Part shown: in pieces, positions 44,821-53,656 of the stretch | Layout: each line of letters starts with the position of its first letter | Position numbering within the stretch: the first letter of the stretch is position 1 | Assembly: GCA_965208275.1 (NCBI GenBank) | Contig: OZ242331.1 | Location: 1,240,001 to 1,304,000, forward strand | Origin: Bin5 sp022827195 | GTDB taxonomy: Bacteria > Chloroflexota > Anaerolineae > Caldilineales > Caldilineaceae | Reading direction: 5' to 3' | DNA length: 64,000 bases | Program-made: the position numbers and the translations under genes | The notes under the pieces: model-generated | Database searches by the model: none | Told to the model about the DNA's origin: nothing | Seen by the model: only the letters and a program-made list of their open reading frames with translations

Positions 44821-46701
44821 CTATGCAACTGTCAAGGTGAAAGAGAACTTGCTGCCGCGGTTCTCGATGCTGTCCACCCAGATCCTGCCGCCGTGTGCCT
44901 GGACAATGTGCTTGGCGATCGCGAGTCCCAGCCCGGTGCCGCCACTGGCGCGTGCCCGGTCGGTCTTGTAGAAGCGCTCGAAAATGCGTTCCCGGTCTTC
45001 GGCGGGGATTCCGACTCCGGTATCGCTGACCGAGATTGTTACCTCTTGACCGGAGCGACCGCCGCCGGCAGATACGTTGATCGACGTTCCCTGCGGCGAA
45101 AATTTGAGGGCGTTGTGAACAAGGTTTGCCATCACCTGGTGGACGCGCTCAGCATCGGCGTAGACGCGGGGAAGACGGGGCGGCAGATCGACAATGAGTT
45201 CAATCTGCTCACGTGCGGCCAGCGGCTGCAACCTTTCGACCGGCGCAAGGACGACATCGCTGACCGAAACGGGTCTAAAGCGGAAGGGGACCTGGCCGGA
45301 CTCGATTCGGGAAAGCTCCAGGAGCTCCTGCACCATCTGCGACAGCGCGTCAACTTCTGTTTCGATTCGGTCGAGAAAATGGGGCGCGGCGGCGGGGTCA
45401 TCCAGCGCGCCGTCGCGCAGAGTCTCGGTCAGTGCACGCAGAGAGGCGAGCGGCGTACGCAACTCGTGCGAAATGTTGCTGACAAAGTCGCGTCGAATTC
45501 GCTCCAGGCGGTGTAGCTCGGTCATGTCCTGGAGCAGAAGGATGAAACCGTCGCTGCCGCCAGCGACAAAGGGGAGTGCGACTGTGCGCACCGTCCTGCC
45601 ATCCATCTCGAAGATGCTTTCAGCGGGTTTGCCATCATCGCGGCTAGCCTGCCACGTTTCGACAATCCGATGATCGCGCACGACCTGCGCGAGGGGCTGC
45701 CCTTGGACAGGGCTCGTAGGTGCGGGCGCGACCTGCGCTGCCAGGCCAAGGCTTCCGGACGGAGCCGTGCTGCCTTGTCTCTGTTCGCCCGGCTCTGCCT
45801 CAGGTGTCCGGCTTCCGTAAGCTGCCGAAGCGCCTACCATGCCGGCCGCAACCGAGTTGCAGAGCCGGACGCGCCCCTCGTCGTCGAGAATGAGAACGCC
45901 GTCGACAAGGGTTTCCAGCACGGAGGTCAGCCGTTCGCGCGCGCGGGACACCTTGGCGGCCTCTTCATTGAGCTCCTCCGACAACCGGTTGAAGGCGCGA
46001 GTGAGCTGCCCGACTTCCTCAGGCGTTCCCGGCGTGACGTGGACAATGTCGCCCTGAACAATCCCTGAGGCGTTTCGGACCAAACTGCGGAAGGGACGCA
46101 TCGCGGCGTCTGCCACAAAGAATGCGACTGTCGCCCCTAAGGCCGTTGCCAATAGCGCGGCCCACAGGACAGTCAATCTCAGGCGTTCAAGTGGAACGTC
46201 AAGAGTTGCGCGTGGAGTGGATAACCGCAAAATGCCAGGAGGATTGGCGGTAGGGGGTATCGCGGCCGCGGCGAATATCGCCTCCGCGCGGAAGACACGG
46301 CTGTGCCGCAAGCTGAAACCTGTTCCGGCATCGAGAGCAGCCCGAATCTCCGGCTGGTTGCCCTGGTTTTCTCGCGCAGACTGACTATCCTCAGAGTCCG
46401 CCAGAACCGTCCCGTCGGCCAGGAGCAAAGTAACGCGCACATCGAGCTGCTGGCTCCACGTGCTAACGAGGCTGTCAGCCTCGGCGCCGTCCACCTGCCA
46501 ACCTGAAACCGCCAGCCCCGAGCGCAGCTCTGAATCGGCGGCCAGTAGCAGCGCTTCATTGACAAGCCGTATCCGCATCTGCTCTAGTCTGAATTGCCGC
46601 GTCTGAGAGAGGAAGATTGCAGAGAGGCATACGAGTATCGAGGCGATGAGAAGGAACAAAGCAAGAGCGATTCGCCAGCGAAGCGAGCGGAGAAGAAACA
46701 T
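44821..46701 (-). CDS. phoR: PhoR-like sensor histidine kinase
   Basis: Membrane kinase that phosphorylates PhoB when phosphate is low. From ATG 46701 the product has 626 residues: membrane segment (about 12-32), an extracytoplasmic domain (about 33-175), second segment (about 176-198), HAMP (about 200-252), a PAS-like domain (about 265-395) and a HisKA domain with H412 (NISHELRTPLASLR). The ATPase domain ends with N-box VMANLVHNALKFSP and G-boxes VSDTGVGIPAEDRERIFERF and GGTGLGLAIAKHIV. Unlike E. coli PhoR, it has a full extracytoplasmic sensor. A Pro/Gly/Ala-rich insert of about 45 residues splits the PAS domain. The frame is open from TTG 46767, overlapping phoB; no start has a strong ribosome-binding site. 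Confidence 0.9.
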   Translation of the reverse strand: MFLLRSLRWRIALALFLLIASILVCLSAIFLSQTRQFRLEQMRIRLVNEALLLAADSELRSGLAVSGWQVDGAEADSLVSTWSQQLDVRVTLLLADGTVLADSEDSQSARENQGNQPEIRAALDAGTGFSLRHSRVFRAEAIFAAAAIPPTANPPGILRLSTPRATLDVPLERLRLTVLWAALLATALGATVAFFVADAAMRPFRSLVRNASGIVQGDIVHVTPGTPEEVGQLTRAFNRLSEELNEEAAKVSRARERLTSVLETLVDGVLILDDEGRVRLCNSVAAGMVGASAAYGSRTPEAEPGEQRQGSTAPSGSLGLAAQVAPAPTSPVQGQPLAQVVRDHRIVETWQASRDDGKPAESIFEMDGRTVRTVALPFVAGGSDGFILLLQDMTELHRLERIRRDFVSNISHELRTPLASLRALTETLRDGALDDPAAAPHFLDRIETEVDALSQMVQELLELSRIESGQVPFRFRPVSVSDVVLAPVERLQPLAAREQIELIVDLPPRLPRVYADAERVHQVMANLVHNALKFSPQGTSINVSAGGGRSGQEVTISVSDTGVGIPAEDRERIFERFYKTDRARASGGTGLGLAIAKHIVQAHGGRIWVDSIENRGSKFSFTLTVA

Positions 46702-46756
46702 GGCCGCGATATGTGCCTTTCCCCGGGCGCGGCTATTGCGCCGAGCGCTGACAGCG

Positions 46757-47482
46757 CTACCCGTCAAACCGGTAGCCGATGCCGCGTACGGTCAGAATGC
46801 GCGCCGGCTGGGCCGGATCGACTTCAACCTTCTCGCGCAGCCAGCGGATGTGAACGTCCACCGTCCGGCTGCCGCCGTCAAAGTCCCAGCCCCACACGCG
46901 CTCCAGTATAAGGCTGCGTCCTAAAGCGATGCCCCGGTTGCGGGCCAGAAACGTAAGCAGATCAAACTCCTTCGGTTTCAGCGCCAGCACTTCGCCGCCG
47001 CGTTGGACTTCGCGTCGACTCTCGTCGATGACAAGCTCCCCGAAAGTGAACACGCTCACGCTGCTTTCGCTATCCGCAGGCTCCCTGCCGCTTGCCTCGA
47101 ACTCCTCGCGCAAAATCCTAACCCGGCGAAGCTGGGCTTTGACGCGTGCCAGCAGCTCGCGCATGCTGAATGGCTTTGTAAGATAGTCGTCCGCCCCAAC
47201 CTCGAGACCGACGATCTTGTCCACCTCCTCGTCTCTGGCGGTCAGCATCAGGATCGGGAGGCTCATCTCCTGGCGCAGGACCCGGCAGATTTCGAAGCCG
47301 TCCAGGCCGGGCAGCATGACGTCCAGAATCACCAGATCAGGTCTCTCGGCCCGGGCGGTGGGCAGCGCCTGCGTACCGTTAGCGGCGGTAACAACCTCGT
47401 AGCCCTGCCGCACCAGATTGTATTTCAGCGTCTCAAGCAGCGTCGGCTCGTCTTCGACGACCAGTAGCTTTGTCTTGTCCAC
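46757..47482 (-). CDS. phoB: PhoB/PhoP-type response regulator (OmpR family)
   Basis: Transcription factor of the phosphate regulon. The 241-residue protein has a receiver domain with acidic pocket VVEDEP, phospho-acceptor D54 (VILDVMLPG), switch Thr in LMLTAR and K103 (LTKPF). The winged-helix domain follows (LKPKEFDLLTFLARNRGIALGRSLILERVWGWDF, then TVDVHIRWLREKVEVDP and VRGIGYRF). Its recognition helix is of the PhoB/PhoP subgroup. It lies immediately upstream of phoR and should bind the GTTAA boxes near pstS. The M14 peptidase gene ends 46 bp upstream. Confidence 0.93.
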   Translation of the reverse strand: MDKTKLLVVEDEPTLLETLKYNLVRQGYEVVTAANGTQALPTARAERPDLVILDVMLPGLDGFEICRVLRQEMSLPILMLTARDEEVDKIVGLEVGADDYLTKPFSMRELLARVKAQLRRVRILREEFEASGREPADSESSVSVFTFGELVIDESRREVQRGGEVLALKPKEFDLLTFLARNRGIALGRSLILERVWGWDFDGGSRTVDVHIRWLREKVEVDPAQPARILTVRGIGYRFDG

Positions 47483-47528
47483 TGCGTGGACCTCCCGCGC
47501 TCATGATTGGCGCGAATCCATTCAGTCG

Positions 47529-49205
47529 TCACTGGAGCGTGACCGTTTCGTGCAGAGAGCCGGCACGGTCGCTCAGAATCTTGATCTCAACCACCTTGCC
47601 GGATTCGCCCCGCAGCACCCATTCAGCCCAGGCCCGGTTGTTGGTAGGACTGGCAGCGTAAAGGGCGCTGACCGAGAGCCTGCTGCTGCGGCCCTGCAAG
47701 TGTCCCAGCTCCGTCTTCTCTTGTCCGCTCAGAATCCGCACCGACTCGGGCAGAACGAGCTCAACCCGAACGGGCAGGGCGGCATTTCGCGATCGGCCTT
47801 GATCGCTCGTATGGGTCGGTAGGAATCCACTATTTTCGACGACCAGGCGAACGCGAAAATCGCCAGAATCGGAAAGTCGCTCCACGTCCAAAGTGTGAAG
47901 GCTCAACCGCGGCAGCATATCGGCCAGCGAGAGCGCGTAGGCCGTGTTCTTCTCCGCCTCCTCGCCCATCAGATCGGGGGGAGGATTGCGCCAGGTGTAC
48001 ATCTGATCGTAGCCGCCGATCTCGACCGCGCCCAACTGGGGATGCTCGAAAGTATACCAGCCCACGTACGGCTCCGCGGCTCCGTTCTCCTCCAGCCAGT
48101 TGAGGATCTTCACGTCCTCTTCGTGCGGATGTTTGCGGAACCAGTCGATAAAATGCCTGTCCTTGACTCCGGCGCGGCCCGGCAGGTCCCACAGCTCTAT
48201 AGTGAAGGAGAAGATGCCCAGATGGTCATACACCCAGTCGTCAAACGCCCCGGTCGTGACATCTTTGGGATGGTAGCGGAAGCCATGAAATACCGACAGA
48301 CATGGATAGCCCGTCAATTCCTTGCCCCGTTCTCCCATCAGTTCAAACACCCACAGGTCGTTGGTCTCCATTTTTTCGTCGGGCCTGGTGCTGAAGGGTC
48401 TCAGGATGACGCCGCTAAACGTGTGGTAGGTAAGTGCCAGGCTGATATTGTTGTGACGGCTGATAAACTCGACCGCCGCGCGAATCTCCCTTTCAGAGGT
48501 TGGGAAAGGCCCCGCGCCCGCCTGGGTCGAATCCGGCTGCCACTCGAACGGAAAGTTGCGGTTAAAGTCCAGCCCCTGCAAGGGCCGCGCTACCTTAATA
48601 TTCACGCCGTCGTAGTCTTCCAGTCTGCCTTCCGGCAAGAGCCTGTAAAAGGCCCCTTCCTGCTCGTCCGGGCCCCGTTTTTCCATCAGGCGGCAATCCA
48701 GGGAACTGACTTTCCAGTCGCCGTTCGGGTCGGGGATCCGCATCTGCAGTATCCTTCCGTCGCCGTCGATATCCTCTTCGTGTAGCCCTGCGGCAGGCTC
48801 ATTGTAAGGAAAGGGCCGCGTCCCCGACCGAACGTAGCGCGGCGTACCGGCCAGCGCCCAGGCCGCGCCGTCCGGATTGAGCCGGGGCACGATGTAAAAG
48901 ACAGCGTTGTCAAGCAGGCGTGTGCAGCGCGTGTCACTGCCGTAACCGCTCAACAATGTATGAGCAATGTGCAGGGCGACCGTAGTCCCTGCGACCTCGG
49001 TGGCGTGGATGTTGGCGTCGATCCAAACGGCCGGCTTGTCCGCAGGCGCGCCGGTCTCTACGTTGGTCAGCGTAAGAAGAAGGATGGGGTTGCCCTCGTG
49101 GCTTTTGCCTAGTTCGGAAAGGTCCACAAGCTGCGGTTGACTTTCGGCCCAGCTGCCGGCGACGGTCGCCAACTCTTCATTGTTGAAATAGCGGTTGAAT
49201 TCCAT
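47529..49205 (-). CDS. M14-family zinc carboxypeptidase
   Basis: The 558-residue protein shows the M14 zinc site H67-x-x-E70 (DANIHATEVAG), VPRLNPDGAAWAL, the later zinc His in LALTYHTFSGVILRP and the catalytic Glu in FSFTIELWDLPG. RYVRSGTRPFPYNE and GLDFNRNFPFEW are typical of large bacterial M14 proteins. A C-terminal beta-type domain (about 440-558) follows the catalytic part. No signal peptide is visible, which is unusual because many M14 enzymes are exported. GGAG lies 8 bases before ATG 49205; the frame is open from GTG 49232. Substrate: C-terminal amino acids of peptides, or amino-acid amides. Confidence 0.9.
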   Translation of the reverse strand: MEFNRYFNNEELATVAGSWAESQPQLVDLSELGKSHEGNPILLLTLTNVETGAPADKPAVWIDANIHATEVAGTTVALHIAHTLLSGYGSDTRCTRLLDNAVFYIVPRLNPDGAAWALAGTPRYVRSGTRPFPYNEPAAGLHEEDIDGDGRILQMRIPDPNGDWKVSSLDCRLMEKRGPDEQEGAFYRLLPEGRLEDYDGVNIKVARPLQGLDFNRNFPFEWQPDSTQAGAGPFPTSEREIRAAVEFISRHNNISLALTYHTFSGVILRPFSTRPDEKMETNDLWVFELMGERGKELTGYPCLSVFHGFRYHPKDVTTGAFDDWVYDHLGIFSFTIELWDLPGRAGVKDRHFIDWFRKHPHEEDVKILNWLEENGAAEPYVGWYTFEHPQLGAVEIGGYDQMYTWRNPPPDLMGEEAEKNTAYALSLADMLPRLSLHTLDVERLSDSGDFRVRLVVENSGFLPTHTSDQGRSRNAALPVRVELVLPESVRILSGQEKTELGHLQGRSSRLSVSALYAASPTNNRAWAEWVLRGESGKVVEIKILSDRAGSLHETVTLQ

Positions 49206-49280
49206 CAACTTCGCTCCAACAGGTGCGGTCACTTCCGACGCCCGCGGCGGGTAGGCGTTTCTGCGGCGCGCCTATCCGTT

Positions 49281-50456
49281 TCAGGGCGAGAGTTCGACCA
49301 AGAGTGCGGTCAGAAGCGCCGCGCGTTCCCCGATCTTGTCGACCTCGATGTGCTCATGGTCGGCGTGGGCGCCGTGCCCGGGGAGGCCCAGCCCGTCAAG
49401 CGTGGGGACGCCGAGTGCGCCCGTCAAGTTGCCGTCGCTGCCGCCCCCAGTCCCTCCCTCCTGCAGGTCCTGCCCAAGCGCGCGGCCAATCGCCCGGGCC
49501 TTCCCAAACAGACCGCCGGTGACTCTCCGTTCCAGTGGCGGGCGGCTCACACCGCCGCTCACTTGCACTTGCGTACCTTCGAGCACCGGCTCCAGGGCCG
49601 ATATGGCCGCACCAACTCGCTCCATTTCGGTCCCGGACCACGCCCTTACGTCGATGCGGGCCTCGGCGTGCGCTGCCACCACGTTCGGGCGCGTCCCCGC
49701 GCTAACGACGCCGACATTAACCGTCGTGCCCACTTCCAAATCGGTAAGATTATGGAGCGCAAGGATCTGGTGGGCAAGCTCCTGCACAGCGCTGACGCCC
49801 TTTTCCGGCTCGACGCCCGCATGCGCGGCGCGGCCGGCAATCGTCAACGCGAAATGTCCGCCGCCTTTGCGCGCCGTCTTAAGCACGCCGCCCGGCAAGG
49901 GCGGCTCCAGTACCAGGACATAGGCCGCGCGGCTGGCTTCGTCTTCGATCAGTTGCCGCGAGGTCTGGCTGCCCACCTCCTCGTCCGAGGTTACCAAGAG
50001 CGTGACCGGGCGAGGAAGCCGCAGATTGAGCGTTTGCACGCCTCGGACCACAAACTCTGCCAGCGCCAAACTCGACTGCATGTCGAAGATGCCGGGACCG
50101 TAGGCCCAGCCCTGCTCATCGACCCGAAACGGGTGCGTTTCCAGCGAGCCGACCGGCCAGACAGTGTCATAGTGGCAGAGAATGAGAGCAGGTGCGGCCG
50201 CGCTGTCACCGACGTAAGCGGGGTCTGTGAAACGTGCGCGCAGATGATTGCCGCGCGTCGCATTTTCGATGATCTCAGTCTCCATTCCCGCTGCCGCGTA
50301 TCGGCTTGTCAACCTTTGCGCGAAGGCGTCCAGGCGACGCTTGTCATCGGTCGGCGTCTCCTCTACGACCAATTCACCGATGGTCTCAAGAATCTCATGC
50401 TGCCGACACTGGTAGTGTTCTACCAATCTCTGGGCATCCAAGTTACACTCCTGCAT
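49281..50456 (-). CDS. M20-family metallopeptidase (carboxypeptidase G2-like)
   Basis: The 391-residue dizinc peptidase has LILCHYDTVWPVGS (first metal His and Asp), GPGIFDMQSSLALAEF (bridging Asp), LLVTSDEEVGS (catalytic Glu and metal Glu) and GAHADHEHIEVDKI near the end. The dimerisation domain (about 185-300) starts KGGGHFALTIAGRAAHAGVEPEKG. This matches the CPG2/ArgE-like group, which removes C-terminal glutamate or similar residues. The ATG 50456 lacks a well-spaced ribosome-binding site; TTG 50441 with GGAG 6 bases upstream is an alternative. It is 75 bp upstream of the M14 gene, so peptide or amino-acid use is a likely shared role. Confidence 0.93.
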   Translation of the reverse strand: MQECNLDAQRLVEHYQCRQHEILETIGELVVEETPTDDKRRLDAFAQRLTSRYAAAGMETEIIENATRGNHLRARFTDPAYVGDSAAAPALILCHYDTVWPVGSLETHPFRVDEQGWAYGPGIFDMQSSLALAEFVVRGVQTLNLRLPRPVTLLVTSDEEVGSQTSRQLIEDEASRAAYVLVLEPPLPGGVLKTARKGGGHFALTIAGRAAHAGVEPEKGVSAVQELAHQILALHNLTDLEVGTTVNVGVVSAGTRPNVVAAHAEARIDVRAWSGTEMERVGAAISALEPVLEGTQVQVSGGVSRPPLERRVTGGLFGKARAIGRALGQDLQEGGTGGGSDGNLTGALGVPTLDGLGLPGHGAHADHEHIEVDKIGERAALLTALLVELSP

Positions 50457-50513
50457 CCTTGTGGGAAGCGAACCAAGCCCCTCCGGGCTGCTGCAACCTG
50501 CCCCATCCGGACC

Positions 50514-51017
50514 TTAGCGACCCAATCCAAACTCAATTGCGCTCAAGTAGAGTGGCGGCAACGCCAGGGCGCCGATTAGAACGATGGCAATTTCCAGGTA
50601 TACCCACCCTTGGGCGACCCGCAGCAGTACCCGCGGCACGTCAGTTGCCGCTCTTTCCCGCGAAACGACGATGTACTTGACAGTGTACTGCTCCGCCGGG
50701 CGCAGTTGCGCCAGCGGATGGACCGTCCATCCGGCCCGCTGAAAGAGGCCGGGAAAGGACGTTACGAGGCGGTGAGCGCCATAGCCAAAGGGCAAAATGA
50801 CCAGTGCCACGAAAGTCGCGGCCCCAAGGGTCAGGCCAACGGGGCGCGATGCAACCGAGACGAGCTCGACCAGATCGACCCACAGCCAGCCGAGAAAGAA
50901 GATTACCGGCGCAGAGAGTATCCAGTAATAGAATCCGTTCGCTCCCGGGGTCATCTCGACAAGGCGCGCCCGCACCTCAGTCCGTCGGGGTTCTCTCGTC
51001 TCGGCTTCCGATGACAT
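50514..51017 (-). CDS. Hypothetical membrane protein, three hydrophobic segments
   Basis: No known family. The 167-residue product has a charged N-terminus (MSSEAETREPRRTEVRARLVEM) and three predicted membrane segments: WILSAPVIFFLGWLWVDLVEL, VGLTLGAATFVALVILPFGYGAH and LEIAIVLIGALALPPLYLSA. Short soluble loops separate them. GGAGGAGC lies upstream of ATG 51017, which fixes this start; the open frame extends to 51236 only by chance. It follows the NYN-domain gene; if that gene is frame-corrected its stop is at 51057, leaving a normal 39-bp gap. Confidence 0.75.
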   Translation of the reverse strand: MSSEAETREPRRTEVRARLVEMTPGANGFYYWILSAPVIFFLGWLWVDLVELVSVASRPVGLTLGAATFVALVILPFGYGAHRLVTSFPGLFQRAGWTVHPLAQLRPAEQYTVKYIVVSRERAATDVPRVLLRVAQGWVYLEIAIVLIGALALPPLYLSAIEFGLGR

Positions 51018-51684
51018 CCGCTTGCTCCTCCTCGCAGGGATCTCTTCGCGAGCGATCAGCGCTTGCTGCGCTTTTTCTGCAGTCGCGCGCGCAGCGCTTT
51101 CCTGTCCCTGTTGAACGCGGCACTGGCCCGCGAAGGGGGGCGTCGCGGCACATCCGAGTCCGTTCGCACGGGCGGACTCGGGGCGGGCCGAAGAGCTGCA
51201 TCCACTCAGAGAGTTCCCCGTCCGAGAGCTGAACATCGGTTTCGGCGCCAGGCTCTTCCGTAGACTCTGCCTCCTGTGCAGGCTGCGCGCGCCCAGTCTG
51301 CATTTTCAACACAAACTCATCGGCCCGCCAAGTGTCGACATCGTACAGTCTCGCTTCCCTGCACAACGACCAGTCGTTCGTAACGACGGTCAGACCTGGC
51401 TGGCGTGCGTGAATCCTTCTCTTGATCCAGTCGTCGGCTTCTTGCGGATCGCGCGCGAAGATCACTTTGACACCGCCGCCGCTCAGTTCGCGCGAGGTGC
51501 CGCCGACGATTCCCCGATCAAAGACGACCGTCATGTCACCTTTGTAGTTGCTGCGCCAGATACGCAGCCGCTTAACCAGGCGCAGCTCGTCGTCCTCGTC
51601 TTCCAGGCTGATGCCTTCCAGCATGCCGGATCCGATCAGATTATGGCCGTCAATAAGCAGTGGCACGGCAAGTCTCGCTTCCAT
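50977..51684 (-). CDS. NYN-domain (YacP-like) RNA-binding or nuclease protein, probable C-terminal frameshift
   Basis: The NYN domain is a PIN-like nuclease fold. Conserved blocks: VPLLIDGHNLIGSGM (first Asp), DMTVVFDRG, VIFARDPQEADDWIKRRI and LTVVTNDWSLCREARLYDVDTWRADEF. All four acidic positions are present. About residue 165 (SEWMQLFG) the sequence turns into an Arg/Cys-rich tail without family likeness, and the frame runs on to 50977, into the next gene. In the neighbouring frame the same DNA codes a basic tail ending KALRARLQKKRSKR, with a stop at 51057. Such a tail fits this family. A single missing base near 51185-51190 would explain both facts. Confidence 0.75.
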   Translation of the reverse strand: MEARLAVPLLIDGHNLIGSGMLEGISLEDEDDELRLVKRLRIWRSNYKGDMTVVFDRGIVGGTSRELSGGGVKVIFARDPQEADDWIKRRIHARQPGLTVVTNDWSLCREARLYDVDTWRADEFVLKMQTGRAQPAQEAESTEEPGAETDVQLSDGELSEWMQLFGPPRVRPCERTRMCRDAPLRGPVPRSTGTGKRCARDCRKSAASADRSRRDPCEEEQADVIGSRDERTPTD

Positions 51685-51689
51685 CCACA

Positions 51690-52733
51690 CTAGAATGCAT
51701 TCTCAATTTCCCCGGTTTTTCGCCAGATTATCTCTTTCCGATGTCTGTTCTTCCACCGCCAAATCACACCGATCGGATAGCCGCAGATTTTCGCCGCATC
51801 GCCCACAAACCGGATGACCGGCACGAGCAACGCGGCCTGAACAAGCTCCCCGGCGGGCGAACCTTTGCCCAGCACTAATAAACGCCGCCAGGGGCGGGCA
51901 CAGTTGACAAGACCGCCAGCGATCAGGCCGGCCCAACCCAGCCAACGGGCCTCCAGACCCCAGAGCGCATGGCCCAGCAGCGCCGGTATCAGGAGCAGAT
52001 AGGTGGCAAAGCGAATGGCGTGACGGAGACGCCAGAGGTCCGCTTTCCCGTCCCCCCGTGCGTAGCGGAAGTACTGTTTCCAGAACGCCGCGAGCGTTTT
52101 GCGCGGCTGGAAATGTACGAACGCGTCCGGCGTCCAAACGAAAGCCCTGCTCTGGTTCGCGGCTACCGCCCGCAGGCGCAGGTCAAACACGAGGTCCTCG
52201 CTGTAGTCGAGCCATTCAGGATAGCCGCCGACGCGGCGCCAAGACTCCTTCAGGTAGGCCATCGACCGGCTGCTAGGTAGAAAACTGGCTGGATCGATCT
52301 CCTCGACCCGGGGCAAAACGGTCGCGCCCATCGCCATCTGGAACGCGCCGGATACATCCGGCAGGAAAAACCCTGCTACCGCGTCCGTCCCGGCTTGCGG
52401 CCCGCCTTCGCCGCCTTCCAGCGGCGCCACCAGACGATTCAGCCACTCGCAGTCCAGCCGTACGCCCGCGTCTGTTGTGGCAATTATCGGTCCGGCCGCC
52501 GCGGCTATCGCTCTGTTCCTTCCCTGGCTGATGTTCACGCCCGGCGCTTCGATAATCTGCAGGCCGGGCAATCTGCCTCCGTACTCTCGCAAAGCGGAAA
52601 CCGTTCCGTCCTGGCTTCCGCCGTCGCAGATGACGATTTCGTCGGGCGGGCGCGTCTGATTCAATAGGGACTCCATCAGCGGCCTGACGCTGTCGACCTC
52701 ATTGTAGACGGTCGCAATTAACGAAACGCGCAT
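51690..52733 (-). CDS. GT2-family glycosyltransferase with C-terminal membrane segments
   Basis: The 347-residue protein starts with the GT-A fold: SLIATVYNEVDSVRPLMESLLNQTRPPDEIVICDGGSQDGT (nucleotide site), NISQGRNRAIAAAAGPIIATTDAGVRLD (acceptor and metal Asp region), WLDYSEDLVFDLRLR (ED motif) and FWKQYFRYARGDGKADLW, equivalent to the Q/RxxRW block. Two or three hydrophobic segments near the C-terminus (about 250-320) anchor it to the membrane. It probably adds a sugar to a lipid or surface glycan. The frame is open from 52892, but ATG 52733 gives the normal N-terminus. It ends 5 bp before the NYN gene start. Confidence 0.88.
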   Translation of the reverse strand: MRVSLIATVYNEVDSVRPLMESLLNQTRPPDEIVICDGGSQDGTVSALREYGGRLPGLQIIEAPGVNISQGRNRAIAAAAGPIIATTDAGVRLDCEWLNRLVAPLEGGEGGPQAGTDAVAGFFLPDVSGAFQMAMGATVLPRVEEIDPASFLPSSRSMAYLKESWRRVGGYPEWLDYSEDLVFDLRLRAVAANQSRAFVWTPDAFVHFQPRKTLAAFWKQYFRYARGDGKADLWRLRHAIRFATYLLLIPALLGHALWGLEARWLGWAGLIAGGLVNCARPWRRLLVLGKGSPAGELVQAALLVPVIRFVGDAAKICGYPIGVIWRWKNRHRKEIIWRKTGEIENAF

Positions 52734-53002
52734 CGCAGATTTCAGTTCTCCTTTTGCGCCGCCGGCGCATTGCTTGCGGACACAGGCAACGAAAAGCGCG
52801 CCACCGCTGTGACGCGCACTTTGAAGTCTAAACGCTTGACGCAGTTGGACGCCAACCAATGCGCGGCACTCCGCAACATTGTGCACCAACACCCGCGCCC
52901 GGCCAACTCCGCCATCTCCTGTCCGGCGGTTTCCTGAGCTGAAAGGCGCCGCTCCTGCCCCTACCGCCGGAGCCAGCCCCTACGGCTTCTCGAACGAATG
53001 CC
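52734..53002. other. Intergenic stretch between hpf and the GT2 gene
   Basis: About 270 bp on the same-strand run. No conserved frame, promoter or hairpin with T-run was recognised. Confidence 0.4.
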
Positions 53003-53554
53003 TCAGGCAACTCTAGGTTGCAGGAGTCCGTACTGGCCGTCCTTGCGGCCGTATACGATGTTCAATGAACTGGTATCGACATTGTAAAAGATGAAAAAGT
53101 CGTGTCCCAGTAGCTCCATCTGTTCGACCGCCTCTTCTGGCAACATGGGCTGGGCGACAAACTGCTTCGTTCTAGCAATCAACGCCGGATCTTCAGGCAA
53201 CTGCGTTGCTGACAGATCGACGGCAGCCGCCGCGGCCGCAGCATCTCTTCTACGGCTTTGGAAGCGACGACCTTTGAAACGCTCGATCTGGCGGTACATC
53301 TTGTCGGCGATCGCATCGATCGAGGCGAACAGGTCCTCGCTTGACTCCTCCGCGCGCAATATCTGCCGGTTCGTCCAGACTGTCAATTGGGCGGTGTAAC
53401 GGTCTGTGGAAGCACGCGTTTCGTTGCGGACCAACTCAGCCCTGGCTTCTCTTATCTGCGGAAGATACTTGTCCAATCTGCCGACCTTCTTCTCGACGTA
53501 CTCCTGGACTCTTTCCGATATGGCAACGTTTTTCCCGTGGACGGTCAGGTTCAT
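53003..53554 (-). CDS. hpf: Ribosome hibernation promoting factor, long form
   Basis: Dimerises 70S ribosomes into inactive 100S particles in slow growth. The 183-residue protein has the N-terminal ribosome-binding fold (LTVHGKNVAISERVQEYVEKKVGRLDKYLPQIREARAELV, then YTAQLTVWTNRQILRAEESSEDLFASIDAIADKMYRQIERFKGR). A linker (about 110-125) and the C-terminal dimerisation domain follow (PMLPEEAVEQMELLGHDFFIFYNVDTSSLNIVYGRKDGQYGLLQP). Normal long-form length. GGGAG precedes ATG 53554. It lies 102 bp after comF, a common neighbour of hpf in many bacteria. Confidence 0.95.
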   Translation of the reverse strand: MNLTVHGKNVAISERVQEYVEKKVGRLDKYLPQIREARAELVRNETRASTDRYTAQLTVWTNRQILRAEESSEDLFASIDAIADKMYRQIERFKGRRFQSRRRDAAAAAAAVDLSATQLPEDPALIARTKQFVAQPMLPEEAVEQMELLGHDFFIFYNVDTSSLNIVYGRKDGQYGLLQPRVA

Positions 53555-53656
53555 GTTCCGTTCTCCCATCTATAGAAACGCATGTAAACACATGTCAATT
53601 GTAAGTCGGTTGGGCGTGTTCTCCAACGGCGGCCGCCCGGTGGAACGCGTAGAGCA

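Noticed and set aside
49137..50579. 480-codon plus-strand frame opposite the M20 peptidase
   Set aside because: Arg/His/Ala-rich composition typical of an antisense frame; the M20 motifs lie on the minus strand.
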